DNA from: Chrysomallon squamiferum
Lineage: Eukaryota > Mollusca > Gastropoda > Neomphalida > Peltospiridae
Direction: 5' to 3'
DNA length: 64,000 bases
Assembly (NCBI GenBank): GCA_012295275.1
Contig: CM022670.1
Span: forward strand, 1,243,501 to 1,307,500
Made by a program: the position numbers and the translations under genes. Positions 1 to 27,880 of this stretch are shown here, in pieces. The notes below the pieces were generated by a model that was not told the origin of the DNA, did no database searches, and worked only from the letters and a program-made list of their open reading frames with translations. Each line of letters starts with the position of its first letter. The stretch's first letter is position 1.

Positions 1-663
1 AGAAGTGATGATCTTATTGTGAACTAATAACTGGCCAAATCATGAATTTGTTTAAAAATTATTGGAATAAATCAACAGTTAATTTTGTAAATGAAAATGT
101 CATTATTAATTTTGATTAATGGTTTTGTTCATTTATACAGATATATTTATTTTTATATATATAGTTGTTTTTTTTTTTTTGGTCCATAGAAATTTTGGAA
201 TAATGTTGGCATATATTCCATAAATGAAATCTTTCAAGTCTTCTGTTTTTCTTTACTTTTTTTTATTTATTAAAAAAAAAATAAAAAAATAAATAAAAGT
301 AATTATATAATAAAAAAAATAATCCACCTTTATTGATTTTTTTTATTGCCATAGTTAAATTTATTATCCTATATTGGTCTCTAATAAAAATATAATAATA
401 ATAATAATAATAATAATCGATCAACGACGCACAACTGTAATGTTGACCTCTATTTAAATCGAGGCTTGAAAATGATTTTTTTTATTTTACATTTGAATGT
501 AATTATTGAAACTGACACTTCAAGAAGAGTATTATTTAAATTAAAGCAGATGTATGTTACAACATAAATCAAATTTAACTTTATAAATTAGTGAGAGTTT
601 GTAAATTTCGAACACACACGACTGCAATAAAAAAATATAATTTTCTGCATACGCAAAGCTGTT

Positions 664-873
664 TCAGGCTGTACTTTTCCCCCATTCTACCAAGTGTTTG
701 ATCGTTGTTTTATCAAACTCTATAATTAGTTCTTTGTTACCTGCTGGAATATACCTGTACAAATCCATTCGGCTTAATGATGAAAGGAGTCCATCAATTG
801 ATGTCAGCACGTTTTCTTTCTTATAAAACGAATATAAAGTTATGTCAGAAGTAAAAACGTGCTCAAATTTCAT
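664..873 (-). other. Isolated 69-codon open frame, unrecognised
   Basis: An ATG-to-stop frame of normal, non-repetitive composition with mixed charged and hydrophobic residues. It has no flanking splice signals that I can pair with another exon and I do not recognise it. It may be a chance frame or a remnant of a decayed gene or element. Confidence 0.12.
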
Positions 874-2100
874 CAGATATTAATTTATTTATATGTCGAA
901 TGAGATCGTAATTCTAATCTAAAATGGCCATTTCTAAAACGATATTTTTATTATTATTATTATGAGTTGTTTTATATAAACAAGTTTATGAGATATTTGT
1001 TTTGATATTTTGAATCGTAATTAATTAATGCTTTCAGTCCATCTAGAATCAAGATTTTGCGTTTTAGGAGAACAGAAGAGCTTGGAATAAAAAAAAATAT
1101 TTACATTCGAAATAAACGCATAAGCTCATGTTCAAACGCACACTCATTTCAACGCACAACGTAGGCACGTACAGACATAGCTACAGACATAAAACACTAG
1201 TGAAAGGGGAACAAAAATAAAAATGAAGAACACTTTCTTTCTTCCTACATTAAATAAAGAAAATAATAAATTTACAACAAATAATTAGTAAAAAAAAAAG
1301 AAATAAATAAACTGACAAATAAATATGTAAATAAATTGACAAATAAATAAATAAATAAATAAATAAATAAATTGATAAATAAATAGATAAATAAATAAAA
1401 ATAAAATAAAGATTCCTTTCTTCTATTTAAAATAAAGAAAATAATAAATTTACAACAAATAAAAAGTAATTCATTATTAAATAAATAAATAACAAAACAG
1501 AAACCACTACGAGCAATAACTGACTGAATGGTTTTTTAAAGACACTTTAGCAAGAAAAACAAGAAAAGATAGAATTTTAACTTCATATCCGTGAAATAAA
1601 TAATACAAACGCCGAAATATTTTTATCTATTTTATGTTATATTTCTTTCTTCTTTTTTTTATTTTTAAATTATCAATTATCCACTCTGACTACCTGTTCA
1701 AATTCCGTTATATAACGGTGAATGTTTGTCTAACTACCAATATATTTCCGAGTGACGGAATTTTCCTAGTTCCATGTTTGTAATCTCAATTTATATTTCA
1801 CGTCTGACAGATCTACCTAGGTCAATGATGACTAATTACAAACAAGACAATGACAACCAGTGCAGTTTGTTTCGAGTGTCTTCTAATAAAACTTGAAACC
1901 TGACTGTACGTACAAGCATAACGTTCTTCTTATCTGATAACACAAACATATGGATTCCCGTGGAAATCTGGGGCAGTGTATTTTAATAAGAAAAATATAG
2001 ACACAAGTTCAAGAGAAGAGGGAAGTTAAATGATGATGGTAATAAAAGTAGTAATAATATAGTTTGTGTTTTTCTTTCCGTCCATATATCTGTGTGTACT

Positions 2101-2290
2101 TGTGTGTGTGTATGTATGTATGTATGTATGTATGTATGTATGTATGTATGTATGTGTATAATTATGTGTATATGTCTGAATGTGCAATTTTATGTATATA
2201 TTTGTATGTATGCATGTATAAGTGTACATGTGTGTGTATGTATGTTTATACGTATGTATATATAAATGTGTGTGTGTACTTATTTGTTTC
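2101..2290. repeat. TGTA/TGTG compound microsatellite
   Basis: About 11 TGTA units at 2111-2152, followed by degenerate TGTATATG-type repeats. Apparent reading frames on both strands here are translations of the repeat. Confidence 0.9.
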
Positions 2291-2700
2291 TCTATACATA
2301 CTTACCTCACACACATAGTGTATTTAATCCTGAAGACACCTACATATCTAAATTTGTAGTATTTACAAAGTACCCAACGACGTACAAGTAACTTCAGTCG
2401 TAAATCAGTCTATCGGGTATTCACTCTCGAAGTCATAACGGGGACTATAAAGTTAATTTTAACCTACATTTCACTCTTATCGCGAACAACACAGCTCTGT
2501 GCATAAACCTCTTGAATTCACCTGTTCAGATTCTACACAGGTGAGCCATATTGATTTTCAGTCCAGTCTTGATAGTGAAGTTCTTTTTTACAGCTGATGC
2601 AGATCTTTGACGACATTTGGGAAAATATATGTGTCGAATTTTGTAAGAAAAAATAATATTTATTTATTTATTTTACTATTATTTTTTCATTTTTTTTATT

Positions 2701-2897
2701 TTTATTTTATTTAGAAGACGCGTTAATAGTTTTTGAAGGTAGCCTTATAAGAAATAGAAAGACGTTGGTTGATGTGTGGATTGTTCGTCGTCGATGATTC
2801 ACTGGATGTTTTGGCGTCGTAGAAGAAGATTTTGAAACTTCGTTAAGAGGAGGTTAAATAATCGTTTGTGATGGAAATTCTGAAAACTGATTTGTAG
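2701..2897 (+). other. Possible 5' UTR exon of the cadherin gene
   Basis: A CpG-containing, non-repetitive stretch ending in a strong donor-like sequence, TTTGTAG followed by GTGAGTATAAA (GT at 2898-2899). The cadherin start codon lies 24 nt inside an exon that opens at an acceptor (5548/5549), so at least one upstream non-coding exon must exist. A second candidate donor, CCTAGG followed by GTAAGTTT, lies at 4803/4804. Which of these is used, and where transcription starts, cannot be told from sequence. Confidence 0.25.
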
Positions 2898-2940
2898 GTG
2901 AGTATAAACAGCTATTAGTACCTCCACCACCACCACTACC

Positions 2941-2941
<1 letters not shown>

Positions 2942-3004
<63 letters not shown>

Positions 3005-3130
3005 TGATGGTAATAATAAAGATGACGATGATTATGATGATAATAATAATGATGACGAAGATTATGATGATAATAATAATAAAGATGACGATGGTTATGA
3101 TGATAATAATAACGATGACGATGATGATGA
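2942..3130. repeat. TAA then GAT/GAC triplet array
   Basis: An almost pure TAA tract (about 2942-3002) passes into an imperfect GATGATAAT array to 3130. It is simple-sequence DNA with no coding value. Confidence 0.9.
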
Positions 3131-3428
3131 TAAGAAGAAGAAATTAATTATACAACATTTGATAAGCGCCACATATTAGAGTCTGTATCAACTATCAGAA
3201 AAAGATATATGTGTAATTAACTAGTCCTCTGTTTTTGCAATATGTTATATGTAGTCTTTCAAAATCATAATAATGCATCTTCTAGGACATATACACAATA
3301 GCTTAATTAAACACAGAATAATAAATCTTGAAACAAAAATAATCCTTTATTAGTAGTAAAGTTTGGGCTCAAGCAACGGATATGTATAGAAAATGTATTT
3401 TGGCTTTAATTAAGTTAGTACAGATAAA

Positions 3429-3467
<39 letters not shown>

Positions 3468-4046
3468 AAAAATCTCAAATTAAAACAGATGCTTAGACGA
3501 TTTGTCCACACCTTCAAGAAACATGTTGTGCATCAGGACAATGAAAAAAAAAAATGAGGTTAATCTCAGATATTTACTGTGTTTTTTGTTTGTTTTTTTG
3601 GACTTTACCGGTCTTCTCCACTTTCAAATCTGCATATCTTGACGCTGTTACTGAAACCTTGTTCAGGAGCGGATCAATGGAGGAGAACATTTATTTATTT
3701 ATTGTAATTATTAATTATCTCATTTATTTGTTGTTTGATTTGTTTATTTATATTTATTTATTATTCTTTAAATTGTTGATATTTTAAAAATTGTTTGTCA
3801 GCTGATGTTTTTTCTTCGTAATTTTATTTTAAAATTATTTCGAAGGCATCTTGTTTATCAAATTTTGTGTCCGCCCCTGTTTATCTACCTGTTCAAAACA
3901 AGCCTCCAGAATTACTAATACCAGAAGTAAATATTTGTCAACACTGAGGTGTGCTAATCACGATAGTCTAATACCTGTGTTACTAGGAGACCGCTCATCT
4001 GTAATACACAGCAAGTTCAGTACTCTTCCGGGTCCAGACATCGTTT

Positions 4047-4049
<3 letters not shown>

Positions 4050-4082
<33 letters not shown>

Positions 4083-4260
4083 TTTAATAATAATCATGAT
4101 GATGATGATGATGATGGTAATGATGATAATGATGATGATGATGATAATAATAATTTTTGTAAAATCATAACGATAATGATGAAATGATAATAAATAATAA
4201 CGATAACGATAACGATAATAACAAAAGTAATAATAATGATGATGATAACAAGTAATGAGA
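4050..4260. repeat. TAA/GAT/AACGAT triplet array
   Basis: TAA units (4050-4082) followed by GAT and AACGAT variants. Long frames across it on the minus strand are Ile/Ser/Tyr repeats produced by the array. Confidence 0.9.
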
Positions 4261-5571
4261 AGTAAAGTAACACTAATAATATTAAGAAAAATGATATCAG
4301 GAAACAAAAATGAAGTTTTAAACAAAAATTCAAAACAAAATAAATTAAATAAATCCAGTAACAACAACAACAAAAACCAACAACAAAGTAATGCCAACAA
4401 CAACAACGACATCCACAACAAGAACAGAAATTAAAACAATATTCTCAAAAATAGATAAATTTACAAAAATAAAAATTACAACAAAATAGAAACAACGGAA
4501 ATATGATCAACCTCAGTAAACGATTTATTCAACAAACACCCAGAAGCTTTTAAATTGCCGACACAAAAATACATGGTATTGATACTTACATACAAATACA
4601 GACTATTGTATGGGCGGAGATTACAAAGGCAGGGCATACTGTCCTTGTCATGTTTTAAACGAGCTTCAAGAAAACTGATAACAATAATCTTCTCATGTAA
4701 AACACTCTTATCAATAAAATACGAACCGGGTACACGCCGTCGCTGATATTTGAACCTCTCGGGTTAGCTAGATATAAATCATACCAGGAAGCATTCACCT
4801 AGGGTAAGTTTCTAATCCGCGATTTCATTTTTAAAGATATTTCGCTATTATTAGTGAACGTTTGTTTGTACTTAATTTAAGACGTTCTAACAGACAGGTT
4901 GAATCATGACATTATAATCAGCTTTGTAAGTAGTAAATCAATATATCTACATAATCTTTGTGAAAGAAAGACGGACAAACAGAGAGATGTTTTATTTACT
5001 TTTCATTTAATGTATGTAAAATATGTAGTGTCAGTATAATAAACAGCATTATTTGTATAATCAGTGGTTATCATCGTAATCTCAATCCTTAAAATATTAT
5101 CTTCATAATGTCAGTAATCAACAAAAGACAAAATGTTATTTTGATGACTAAGTTGATTCACACACACAAACACACACGCACGCACACACAGACACACACA
5201 CACACATAGGGACACAGAGAAACAGACACATCACACACACAGAGACAAAAACACACTTGAATCTTTTCCATCCTGATTGTAGATGGAGTAGATGTACTAT
5301 TGTTATTACTCTTCTTCTTCTTCTTCTTCTACTATTACTACTATTACTACTACTACTACCATGATAACTACAGCAGCAACAACAACAACTACTATTACTA
5401 CTAATATTAGCTGCTTGTTATTATTACTTTATTAGTAGTATTGTGACTTTTGTTTGGAAAGGTACATTTTGAAGAAGGATTAATCAGTACATTATAAGTT
5501 GTGTTAAGAAGTAATTTATTTATAAATTATATGTCATATCTTTTACAGACACACGAGAAAGAATCAGAATC

Positions 5572-19400
<13,829 letters not shown>

Positions 19401-22239
19401 ATTTCACTAAGAAAACACACATTATGAGAAAACGAATTTATTAAAATAAACATATAAGAAAAAAAATTTTAAAAAATAAAATAAAATAAAATAAAATAAT
19501 AATTTATTTTAATAAATTTATATATACACACCGTGACACACACACAAAATGAAGTGAAAAAACGATAATAGTATTAAAATAAAATAAATGACTATATTTA
19601 GTACCTGCTGTAATAAATACATACAGCAAAATACAGAAACTGTAACGTGACTAAAGGATTGTCAATATACAAAGCAGTAAGTACTGTCCCATACATACAT
19701 CAATCATCCTACAGCCTCTTTTTCTCAAATTATGAACTTCCCCTTGATGATACTGAATAACAAAATCTTCCAACAATTTATTTCATTTCTTTTATCTTTT
19801 GTTATTTAGTTCAGTTTTATGAAACGAGTTTGAAATGTTCAATTTAAATGCAAATTATTCTGCATACATCAACTCATTCAAATGTACGAACTGACTGGTG
19901 TGTTTACTGTTTTAAAATTCCCTTTGTTGTTATACGATCTGCTGAACAGAAATCAGCAGATCACATTATATTGCTGAAAACTGTATTAAATGGAAGAGGT
20001 CTTGTTTGGGATGTATTAAACACAAAATGAGACTGCGATAACTAGCATTTATCTCTTTTCAATTAAGCCTAAACCAAGACTCCCAAAAATTTTATATTTT
20101 ATTATAGTAATGGAATTTAGATAAGTCAAATTGGCCCTTTTTAGAAATGTATTAACAGAAATATTTCATTTAGTCTAAACTAAACTCCCCACAAATTTTG
20201 GGTTTTTTATTTAGTAATGAAATTGGGGCATAATTATTTAAATAATAATAATAATAATAAATTAAAAAAATATAATATATACTGTCCTTGTTTACACGAA
20301 GGTCTAAATGTGTTTAAGCTACTACTGTGAAGTGCTGGGCTTGCAGACTGCAAATTAATAAATTCATCTTTACAGTTTTTCGACAGATATTACTCTGTTA
20401 ATATGAGGTAAATTAAAATTGTATTTATCATCAAATGGGCTGTTGTTTTTGTTTGTTTTGTGGATTATTATTATTATTTTTTTTTTTTTTTTTTTAATGA
20501 ATCAAAGGAAAGAGAAAAAAAAATAAAAAAAACGAAAAAAAAAATATTTAAAAAAAAAAGAAAAAAGTAATCAACAGGTTGAATATAATTTATCAAAAGT
20601 TCTGAAACTTTTTTCCAAAGCCTCCTTTAGTCATTCTTGTTTAAAAGAGTTTTAATTTTAAATATTTTGGATGGTTTACTACTCAAAAACTTTATTTCAA
20701 GCACAAAATTATAAAATATATTATAGAGAATTATTTGCAATGTCGGTGAATATACTGTAAATAAAAAATATATGGACAGATAGATTTGATATGTAGACTT
20801 GGATCTTACTCCTTTATGTTCCAAAATCAAAAAACGTTCAGAAACTAATTTTTTTTTTTTTTTTTTTTTACAAAATCTCTACTTAGTATATAAAACAAAT
20901 AAATAGAATAAAAACATATTTTGCATCAGTATATAAAATGACAATAACAGTGAATATATACTACAAATACAAGTCTGTGTTCATGTGCATGCATAGTTAA
21001 ATATATTTCTTAAATTGCTAGAGAATTTGAGTTCGCATAACTGAAAAATGGAGCTGAGTATGTCTTTTATATTTCAAATATATAAATAAAGATTATTTTG
21101 CATTTACATAACTGAAAATTATGGCAGTAGTAGATATGTGTAAGTAATAAACAACAAAGACAAACATGAAAATAAGAATTATATATTTTTGTAAAATACT
21201 GTACAATTAAAATTAATAAAGTTTTAAATTTTTTTTTTTTTTTTACATTATATAATTAACAGCAGTAACAATATAATGAACATTCCATTTCTAAAAAAAA
21301 TCAAAGAATTATAAAAAAAAGAGATTTTATTTTCCCATACATGAATTTCTATATACTAATAAAAAAAAAACATATGGTGCCTTTAGCAATGTCTAAATGA
21401 CTGTTAAATTGCACAAATAAAATGAGAGAGAAAGAAAAAAGAAATGAAATAATAAGGGACATGATAAAAATAGAAAAAATAAAAGAAAATGAATGAAATA
21501 AAAGGCTTAATGCGACTATACAGTTAGTTATTAGAATCAGACAAAAAAATTTTTCATAATGAGGAAACCCACCTGTTATCCAGAATATTGTTCCTCTTAT
21601 AAAAAAGCAGGAAAGTTACCATTTTGCAAGCACCTTCCAATGGTCATGAAAACCTACCTTGACCTTTGACACAGCAGTCATGAGATGCAGGTATAACAGA
21701 ATGAAGCAGAAAATGCTCACAAAGAAAAGATGAAAATGGAAGTGGAAAGAGCACAAGAAAGAGAAAAGATCACAAAAATTAGAAAATGATTTTTAATTTA
21801 CCACAATTTTGATTTGACACCTAAGACACAAAATGTTTCTGAAATAGTTTCAAACTTAACCTCAGTTTGAGAAACTAATGTCTGTTCGTTGTTTAAAAAT
21901 AAAATAACAAGGATTCATAATAATGCTTTTATCACATGTACAACTGGTCACATACACAGCTATGGAAGGAATGTATTGTTATCGTTTTTTTTTATTTCTA
22001 ACTAGTTTGGTCAATAGCTACAGACCTTCAAAAAAATAAAAAAACACTGAGCATGCAGCCAAAGTTTTAAAAAATACTGAGGCCAAGTGCAATTGGTGTG
22101 TTAAAAAAAAATGCTTATTTGATGTAATTGTGTTTATCAAGCAAAAAAAAAAAAAAATCAATAATAATAATATTAAATAAATATATATTTCTTTTGTCTC
22201 ACTTCATCCAGATAATACGTTATTTATATATATATATAT

Positions 22240-22285
<46 letters not shown>

Positions 22286-23827
22286 TCAGTCCATTGAATA
22301 GAAACCACTAACTATGGCTTTGCTAATAACATTAATAACAAATTACAGATAGTAGTGACTAAATAATACGGTTTGTCATGTCTGTGTTTAACAATCACAA
22401 AACCTACATTTGTGTTTTTTTACTGTTCATGTTCTAATTACATCTCTAGTAGGTATAGTTAAAGCAGGGAGAACTTCTATCTTTGGCCAGTATTTATTAA
22501 ATTCATCACATTTTAATATTATAAAAAAAAAAAGATTCCATAATGCTTGGTCTGAATAAGCAATGGTATGACTCAAACGAAACTGCTCCCTTATCTAACT
22601 ATCCAAAATCAGAAATAAAAAATGTAAGATATCATAAAATATCAGTAGAACTATCAGTAGAAAAGTTACATACACCTATAGTTAGCTTTATTTGTACTTT
22701 ACAAATTTTACTGAATGTTGCCATTATCTTTTATAGTCTGTCTCTGAGGATTCTAAGTAAGAAATGGTTACCTGAAGTTCCAAAGTATGGTCTGAACATT
22801 TCTTAATTTTCCTAGAATAACAATTGGTCAATTACAAATACAATTGGACTGGTGAAAATTGCTCAGGTATTTAAAAGAAAATATTTGCATCCTGTTTAAT
22901 ACAAATGTTGTGTTCAGAAACAGGAGCCACCAAATCTTTTTGATGATGAATAACATCTCCAAGCAGTTATAAGTAATGTCAGATTTCAGAAACTGACAAC
23001 AAACCAAGTTTTGTTAAAGTCCAAAGCTGTTGTTGCATGATAAAGAATATTTGTTAACACCACAATATATTCACAGAAAGCAAACTGGCTGTACACTGAA
23101 AATAAAATAAAATAAAATAAAATATATGTACATATCACATTTTGAAATATCTTGAAGAAATGCCCATTTATGTATTTACTATATATTTATATACACACAG
23201 ACACACTGATATTTTTTCAAGACATTTGCAAGCACACTATTAAGAGCTATAAAGATGATGATGATGTTATTGTGGAAATTTCTAGACTGCAGCTTCCAAG
23301 TGTGTATATTTGTTATTTTTGTCAGTTAAAAACAGTTTGGCTTTCAGATCATTCACATGATAACTGTTAAGTTGAAAACCTGTATTTTAAGAGAAAATGA
23401 CTTCCAGTTAGGACAGCATATTAAATAAGAAGCATTTCTTCAGCTCCTTTTATGAAAATAATTTTTAAAAACATAAAAGAAATATAATAATAATTAAGAT
23501 AAAATAAAACAAAATGAGAAAACAACACACACAAACACAGACAAAAAGTAAAAAACAATAAAAAGGAGAAAAATAAAATAAATATAAATAAATTAATAAT
23601 AATAATAATAATAATAGAAATAAATCAATTAAATAAAAAAATTTCTGAAAAAGATTTGTCTGGAAAATTCAGTTTACAAGAATATACTCAGTGACAACAA
23701 CAACAACAACAACAAAACAATATATATATATATATATTTAAAAAATAATAATTAAATATATAAAAATAACAACAGTAATAATATTATTTATCATAATAAA
23801 AGATTAGTTGTTATCACATGAACCTAC
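19401..23827 (-). other. Region downstream of PGAP2, probable 3' UTR and intergenic DNA
   Basis: AT-rich but in places fairly complex sequence downstream of the minus-strand PGAP2 stop. It holds homopolymer runs, an AT/CA tract (22220-22284) and short AAAT repeats. Small open frames, including one at 22543-22806 with a hydrophobic stretch, resemble nothing I know and lack splice partners. The near part is probably the PGAP2 3' UTR. Confidence 0.45.
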
Positions 23828-26800
23828 TCAATTAAACTTGTGGGACTTCTTATAAACCTCAACAAAAGACACATAATGGTCACCCATATCCAAGATGGCT
23901 GTCATGCAGTAAGCAATGTGTAAAATAACTGCGATATAATCATACGCTATCATTCCACCAAACACTGAAATACAGAAGAATAAAACACTACTTTATCAAT
24001 TTTTGAATCTTTATTTTTCTCTATTAAATCAAGATGAACAACACACAGAGAAGAAAAAAAAAAATCAACTTGTGTTAGACAAATCCTGTAAATAAAACTA
24101 CTGCTACTTGTTATTAAGGGCTAATTTCCACTTCTTCCTTCTTGATTTTGTATTTTTTTTTTTTACTTGTGCACCTTTGGCTAAAACTTAGCTGTGTAGT
24201 AAATATCAATGCATGTAGATCAGATATTTTGAAAAAGAAACAGAAATTATGTCATTGATTCCTATTTCAGTTTACTTATTTGAGAGTTGTATGTGATTTT
24301 ATTACAAATAATTTTTTCATTTTATTTAATTTTCCATCTATTAATCCGTATTATCATCTTTATAAAATATAGATGACTGATCACAATTAAGGATTATTAA
24401 ATTCTCCATCATGTTCTTGATATCTTGTGTATAAACAATAGTTATGATACCTTAAAAATCAAGAAAATCTGTCACAGTAGATGCAAAACTGCTGTTTTGG
24501 CAATGAAATTGGGGGAATATTTTTATCACAAAATGCAATACACACATTTTGGCCATCTCTAGTTACTTAAGAAATCAGAAAAGTGGAAATTAGCCCCAAA
24601 ATACTAAGCAGATGATATCTCTTCTGTATTTCAGTATACATAATACAGAACAACAACAACAACAAATAATATCTAAATCAAGAAATATATTTAAAAAAAA
24701 AAAAAAAAATGTTAAAACCCAACAACATTTGGGGAGGAAAAAAAAAATAATAATAATAATAATAATAATAATTACGAAAACAATAAGAATTTTTTTAATA
24801 TACTTTGAATAAAGTTAGTAAGTACAAAAAAAACCAAGACTATAAAATCTGTAAATATATACTTAAAGTACTATTAGGCTATACAAATGAAAATTTAACA
24901 GTCACTTCCATGTTTTGAAAAACCACTGTAACTACCCTCTGGTAAATTTCAAGTCTAACCCTAATTCTAATAAACGTGTATTTAATATTAATGTCAAATT
25001 TATGAAATCCATTTTGGACAGTATACAAAAATGATATATTAATTACAATGTTTAAAAACTAGAATTTTAAAAAAAAGAAAACAAAAAAAAAACAGACTTA
25101 ATATGTTCAGCACATTATGTTTTGTTATCATATTGTCCTGTTAAAATATGTGTAACTTCTAGTTCATAACAGTGTACAGAAAAGTGTTTCAAGTGTATTT
25201 TAATTGAAAAATAAAATAAAATTTAATTTTTTTTTAAAACAAATATGTATACAAAAAATTGCATTTTCAAAAATATATTTTCTTAAATAAAATAAGAAAT
25301 ATAAATATATAAATATTTTTATTTAATTTATTAATTTTATTTTTTATTTATCTATTTATTAATTTTTTAATGAATTAATGTTTTTGTCCATTTTTTCTTT
25401 TATTGCTGTCTAATCTTAATTAGTTGTTATTTTTATATAATTTAATTTAATTTAATTTAATTTTATTATTTATTTATTTATCTGATCTAGAACATCATTT
25501 TCATCTAGTTTCACCACAATTATAAACATAAGTTGGCCAGTGGTAACAAATTAAAATATATAAAACAAGATTAATACTAATGGTAATAATAATAATAATA
25601 ATAGTAAACAAAAAAAAATAAAAATAAAAATATTAAAACCTAGATATTTCATAACACCTGTATTTCATTTTGCAATGATACACCTTAAGTCAGTATATTT
25701 TAAAATGAACAAAAATTACTTACCACCAGGCTCACAGTATTGGTTATGTCTATAGAAAAGGTAAATAGCCAGCATGAAGACCGATATATTTGTTAAGAAT
25801 AGCCATATTTTGTATCTGTATGATTGTCTCTCCTGGAAAATAAAACATTTAATACATTAAACAATACAATATGATATATTTATTATTTTATTCAGTATTT
25901 AGAATGATGTAGTTAGAACTGTTGAAAATAATTAATTATTTGGAATCATTTAAAATTATAATATATGAAGAACTGATTAAAATGATGATATATTTAGAAC
26001 TATTTAAGAATGATAATGAATGTAGTACAATTTAAAATGATGATGAATTTAAAACTATTTAAAATGATAATGTATTTTGGCAATGTATAGGGGTTTTGGG
26101 GTTTTTTACTTACAATTTGTGTCATAACTCTGCCATTAGAGCTTCGGCCCCAACCAAACACAAAAGTTGTGACACACATATAAGTAAGAGAAAACACCAT
26201 GAATGAAATAAAAGCTTTTTCATGAATTTCTGAAATAAACAGAAAATATATCATGTGAAATTATTAAATATTAGCCTTAACAGACTATGAAATAAAAATA
26301 AATAAAAATTAATTATTAATATTTTAGTATCAAGTTTGATGCAATTAACAATATTAAGTAATTACTAAAAAATAAAAAAAATAAAAATAAATTAAAAATA
26401 GTGTGGATTTTATAAATGAGTATGATGGCTGATATTAACTTATTAAAGAAAACCATTTTTCTTTAATAAATTTAAATATGACAATAAATTAACACGAATG
26501 AAAATTAAAAAGTAAAAAAAATAAAAATAAAAATAAAACAACAACAACAACACCAAACTAACCATAATTTTCTTTAGATGAGATGTAGGTTAAAACTACA
26601 AGTGCCAGATTTTCAATGATGTGGAGTAATGAGCAAAGAGCAGCCAGAATCTTGTACACATTTTGGTGTCTGCCAACATGAATTGAGGTGTGATATCTGT
26701 AGTAACACATAGCTAGCAAGATACGAGGGGTGGAGTGCAGACAGATACATATTCTCCACACGTACAACTGAGGTGCCTTAGAACCAATTGCAGAACTAAT

Positions 26801-27246
26801 TGTAGGCAAAAAGTTTGCTACCTGCAACAAAAACTGCTATTAGTTACTTAGTTTTACTATAATGTAATAATTAATTCTTGTTGGCTGAAATCTGAATATG
26901 AATGTCTGTTACTTTGACTGATTATTATCCTTATTTTAAGCTACATTTATTAAAAAAAAGTTAACTGTAAAGAAAAATAAATATAATGTTGTTTTTTTTT
27001 GTTTTTGTTTTTTTTTGTGTTTTTTTTACAATTTAGCTATTTCTTCTTTTGACAATGGAACAAATAATTATATGAAAAAAGGTTTATATAAATTTCAAAG
27101 GTAAATTCTGGTGTAATATAATAAATTAACCAATTAGTTGCACACACTCATGGGAAGTAAGAAGGCACTAGTTTTGGAGAAAGCACTTGTTGCATTTTTA
27201 TTTCTAAATTTTTAGAAACAATGCTAAACAAAACTGATCAAGGGCA

Positions 27247-27297
<51 letters not shown>

Positions 27298-27880
27298 CAA
27301 AAATAAAATAAATTCGTGCCTTCGTTCTTACCTCCCTTGATATAAAATAAATGTAAATGTTAGATGCTTGTGGTTATTAGACAAAACTGGTTTATAATAA
27401 ACTAAAAATAACCTGTAAAAAGTCTGATATTTTATGACTTATTAAAAACCAAAATAACAAGAAAAAGATCAATATTTAATATTATCAACTTAAAATTTTA
27501 AATTTGATTTTAACTATAAATATTAATTATTATATTAAAAATTTGTTTTTCTAATTAATCATTTGCTATTTTAATGTTCGTAATTTACTAAATTATTTGT
27601 AATACTATTTAGTTTAATTTAGTAATATTTAAAAACTAAATAAATAACTTAGTAAGTAAGTTACTTAGCTAACTTAGTTAGTAGTTTACTAAGTTAGTTA
27701 TAAAATAAATTATACAATTTGTATTTTTACCCTGCAATGTGTAGCTGTTGAACTTTCGAAGTCATAAATCACTGACCACAGTATGCAGAAAATGGCACCA
27801 AAAGAAGGTAAAAAGGCAACATATTTGATGAAGCCAGGTATTGAAAGTTTAAAAAATATTTGATCATCCACTTTAGACAT
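23828..27880 (-). CDS. PGAP2 homologue (GPI-anchor lipid remodelling), 256 residues
   Basis: PGAP2/FRAG1 family: a multi-pass Golgi protein needed for fatty-acid remodelling of GPI-anchored proteins. Exons on the minus strand: 27880-27731, 26821-26563, 26229-26114, 25832-25724, 23964-23828. Their 771 nt give 256 residues, matching the roughly 254 of the human protein. Recognisable blocks are THCRVANFLPTISSAIG in exons 1-2, YVWRICICLHSTPR, IIENLALVVLTYISS, IHEKAF and the Tyr-Arg-His-Asn-x-Tyr-Cys-Glu segment in exon 4. Five to six hydrophobic segments are visible (first at about 18-40). The start codon is the only one in exon 1 that precedes the first membrane segment. The gene is divergent from ATG13. 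The C-terminus ends HKFN, with no dilysine signal. Intron 4 contains a foldback element (24118-24596). Confidence 0.93.
24118..24596. mobile_element. MITE-like element with 16 bp inverted ends in PGAP2 intron 4
   Basis: The 5' end GGGCTAATTTCCACTT (24118-24133) is the exact reverse complement of the 3' end (24581-24596), and weaker inverted similarity continues inward. Length is 479 bp and no coding frame is present. No clear target-site duplication is visible in the flanks (ATTAA versus CAAAA), so the boundaries may be degraded. Confidence 0.5.
27246..27296. repeat. ATA triplet tract, PGAP2 intron 1
   Basis: About 17 ATA/TAA units between exons 1 and 2 of PGAP2. Confidence 0.95.

Larger units (their letters stand above)
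1..5548. other. Repeat-rich DNA upstream of the cadherin gene
   Basis: AT-rich DNA with no convincing coding exon. It holds A- and T-rich tracts, AAAT-type repeats (about 1320-1420), a TGTA/TGTG tract (2101-2290), TAA/GAT triplet arrays (2942-3130 and 4050-4260), an AT run (3437-3464) and a CA-rich tract (5161-5255). The more complex, CpG-containing stretches at about 2390-2560, 2700-2900 and 4700-4810 are the best places for a promoter or 5' UTR exons of the downstream gene. The interval ends at a TTTTACAG acceptor (AG at 5547-5548) that opens the exon carrying the cadherin start codon. Confidence 0.7.

Noticed and set aside
22543-22806. 87-codon frame with a hydrophobic stretch downstream of PGAP2
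   Set aside because: No homology that I recognise, no splice partners and AT-rich composition, so probably chance within untranslated DNA.
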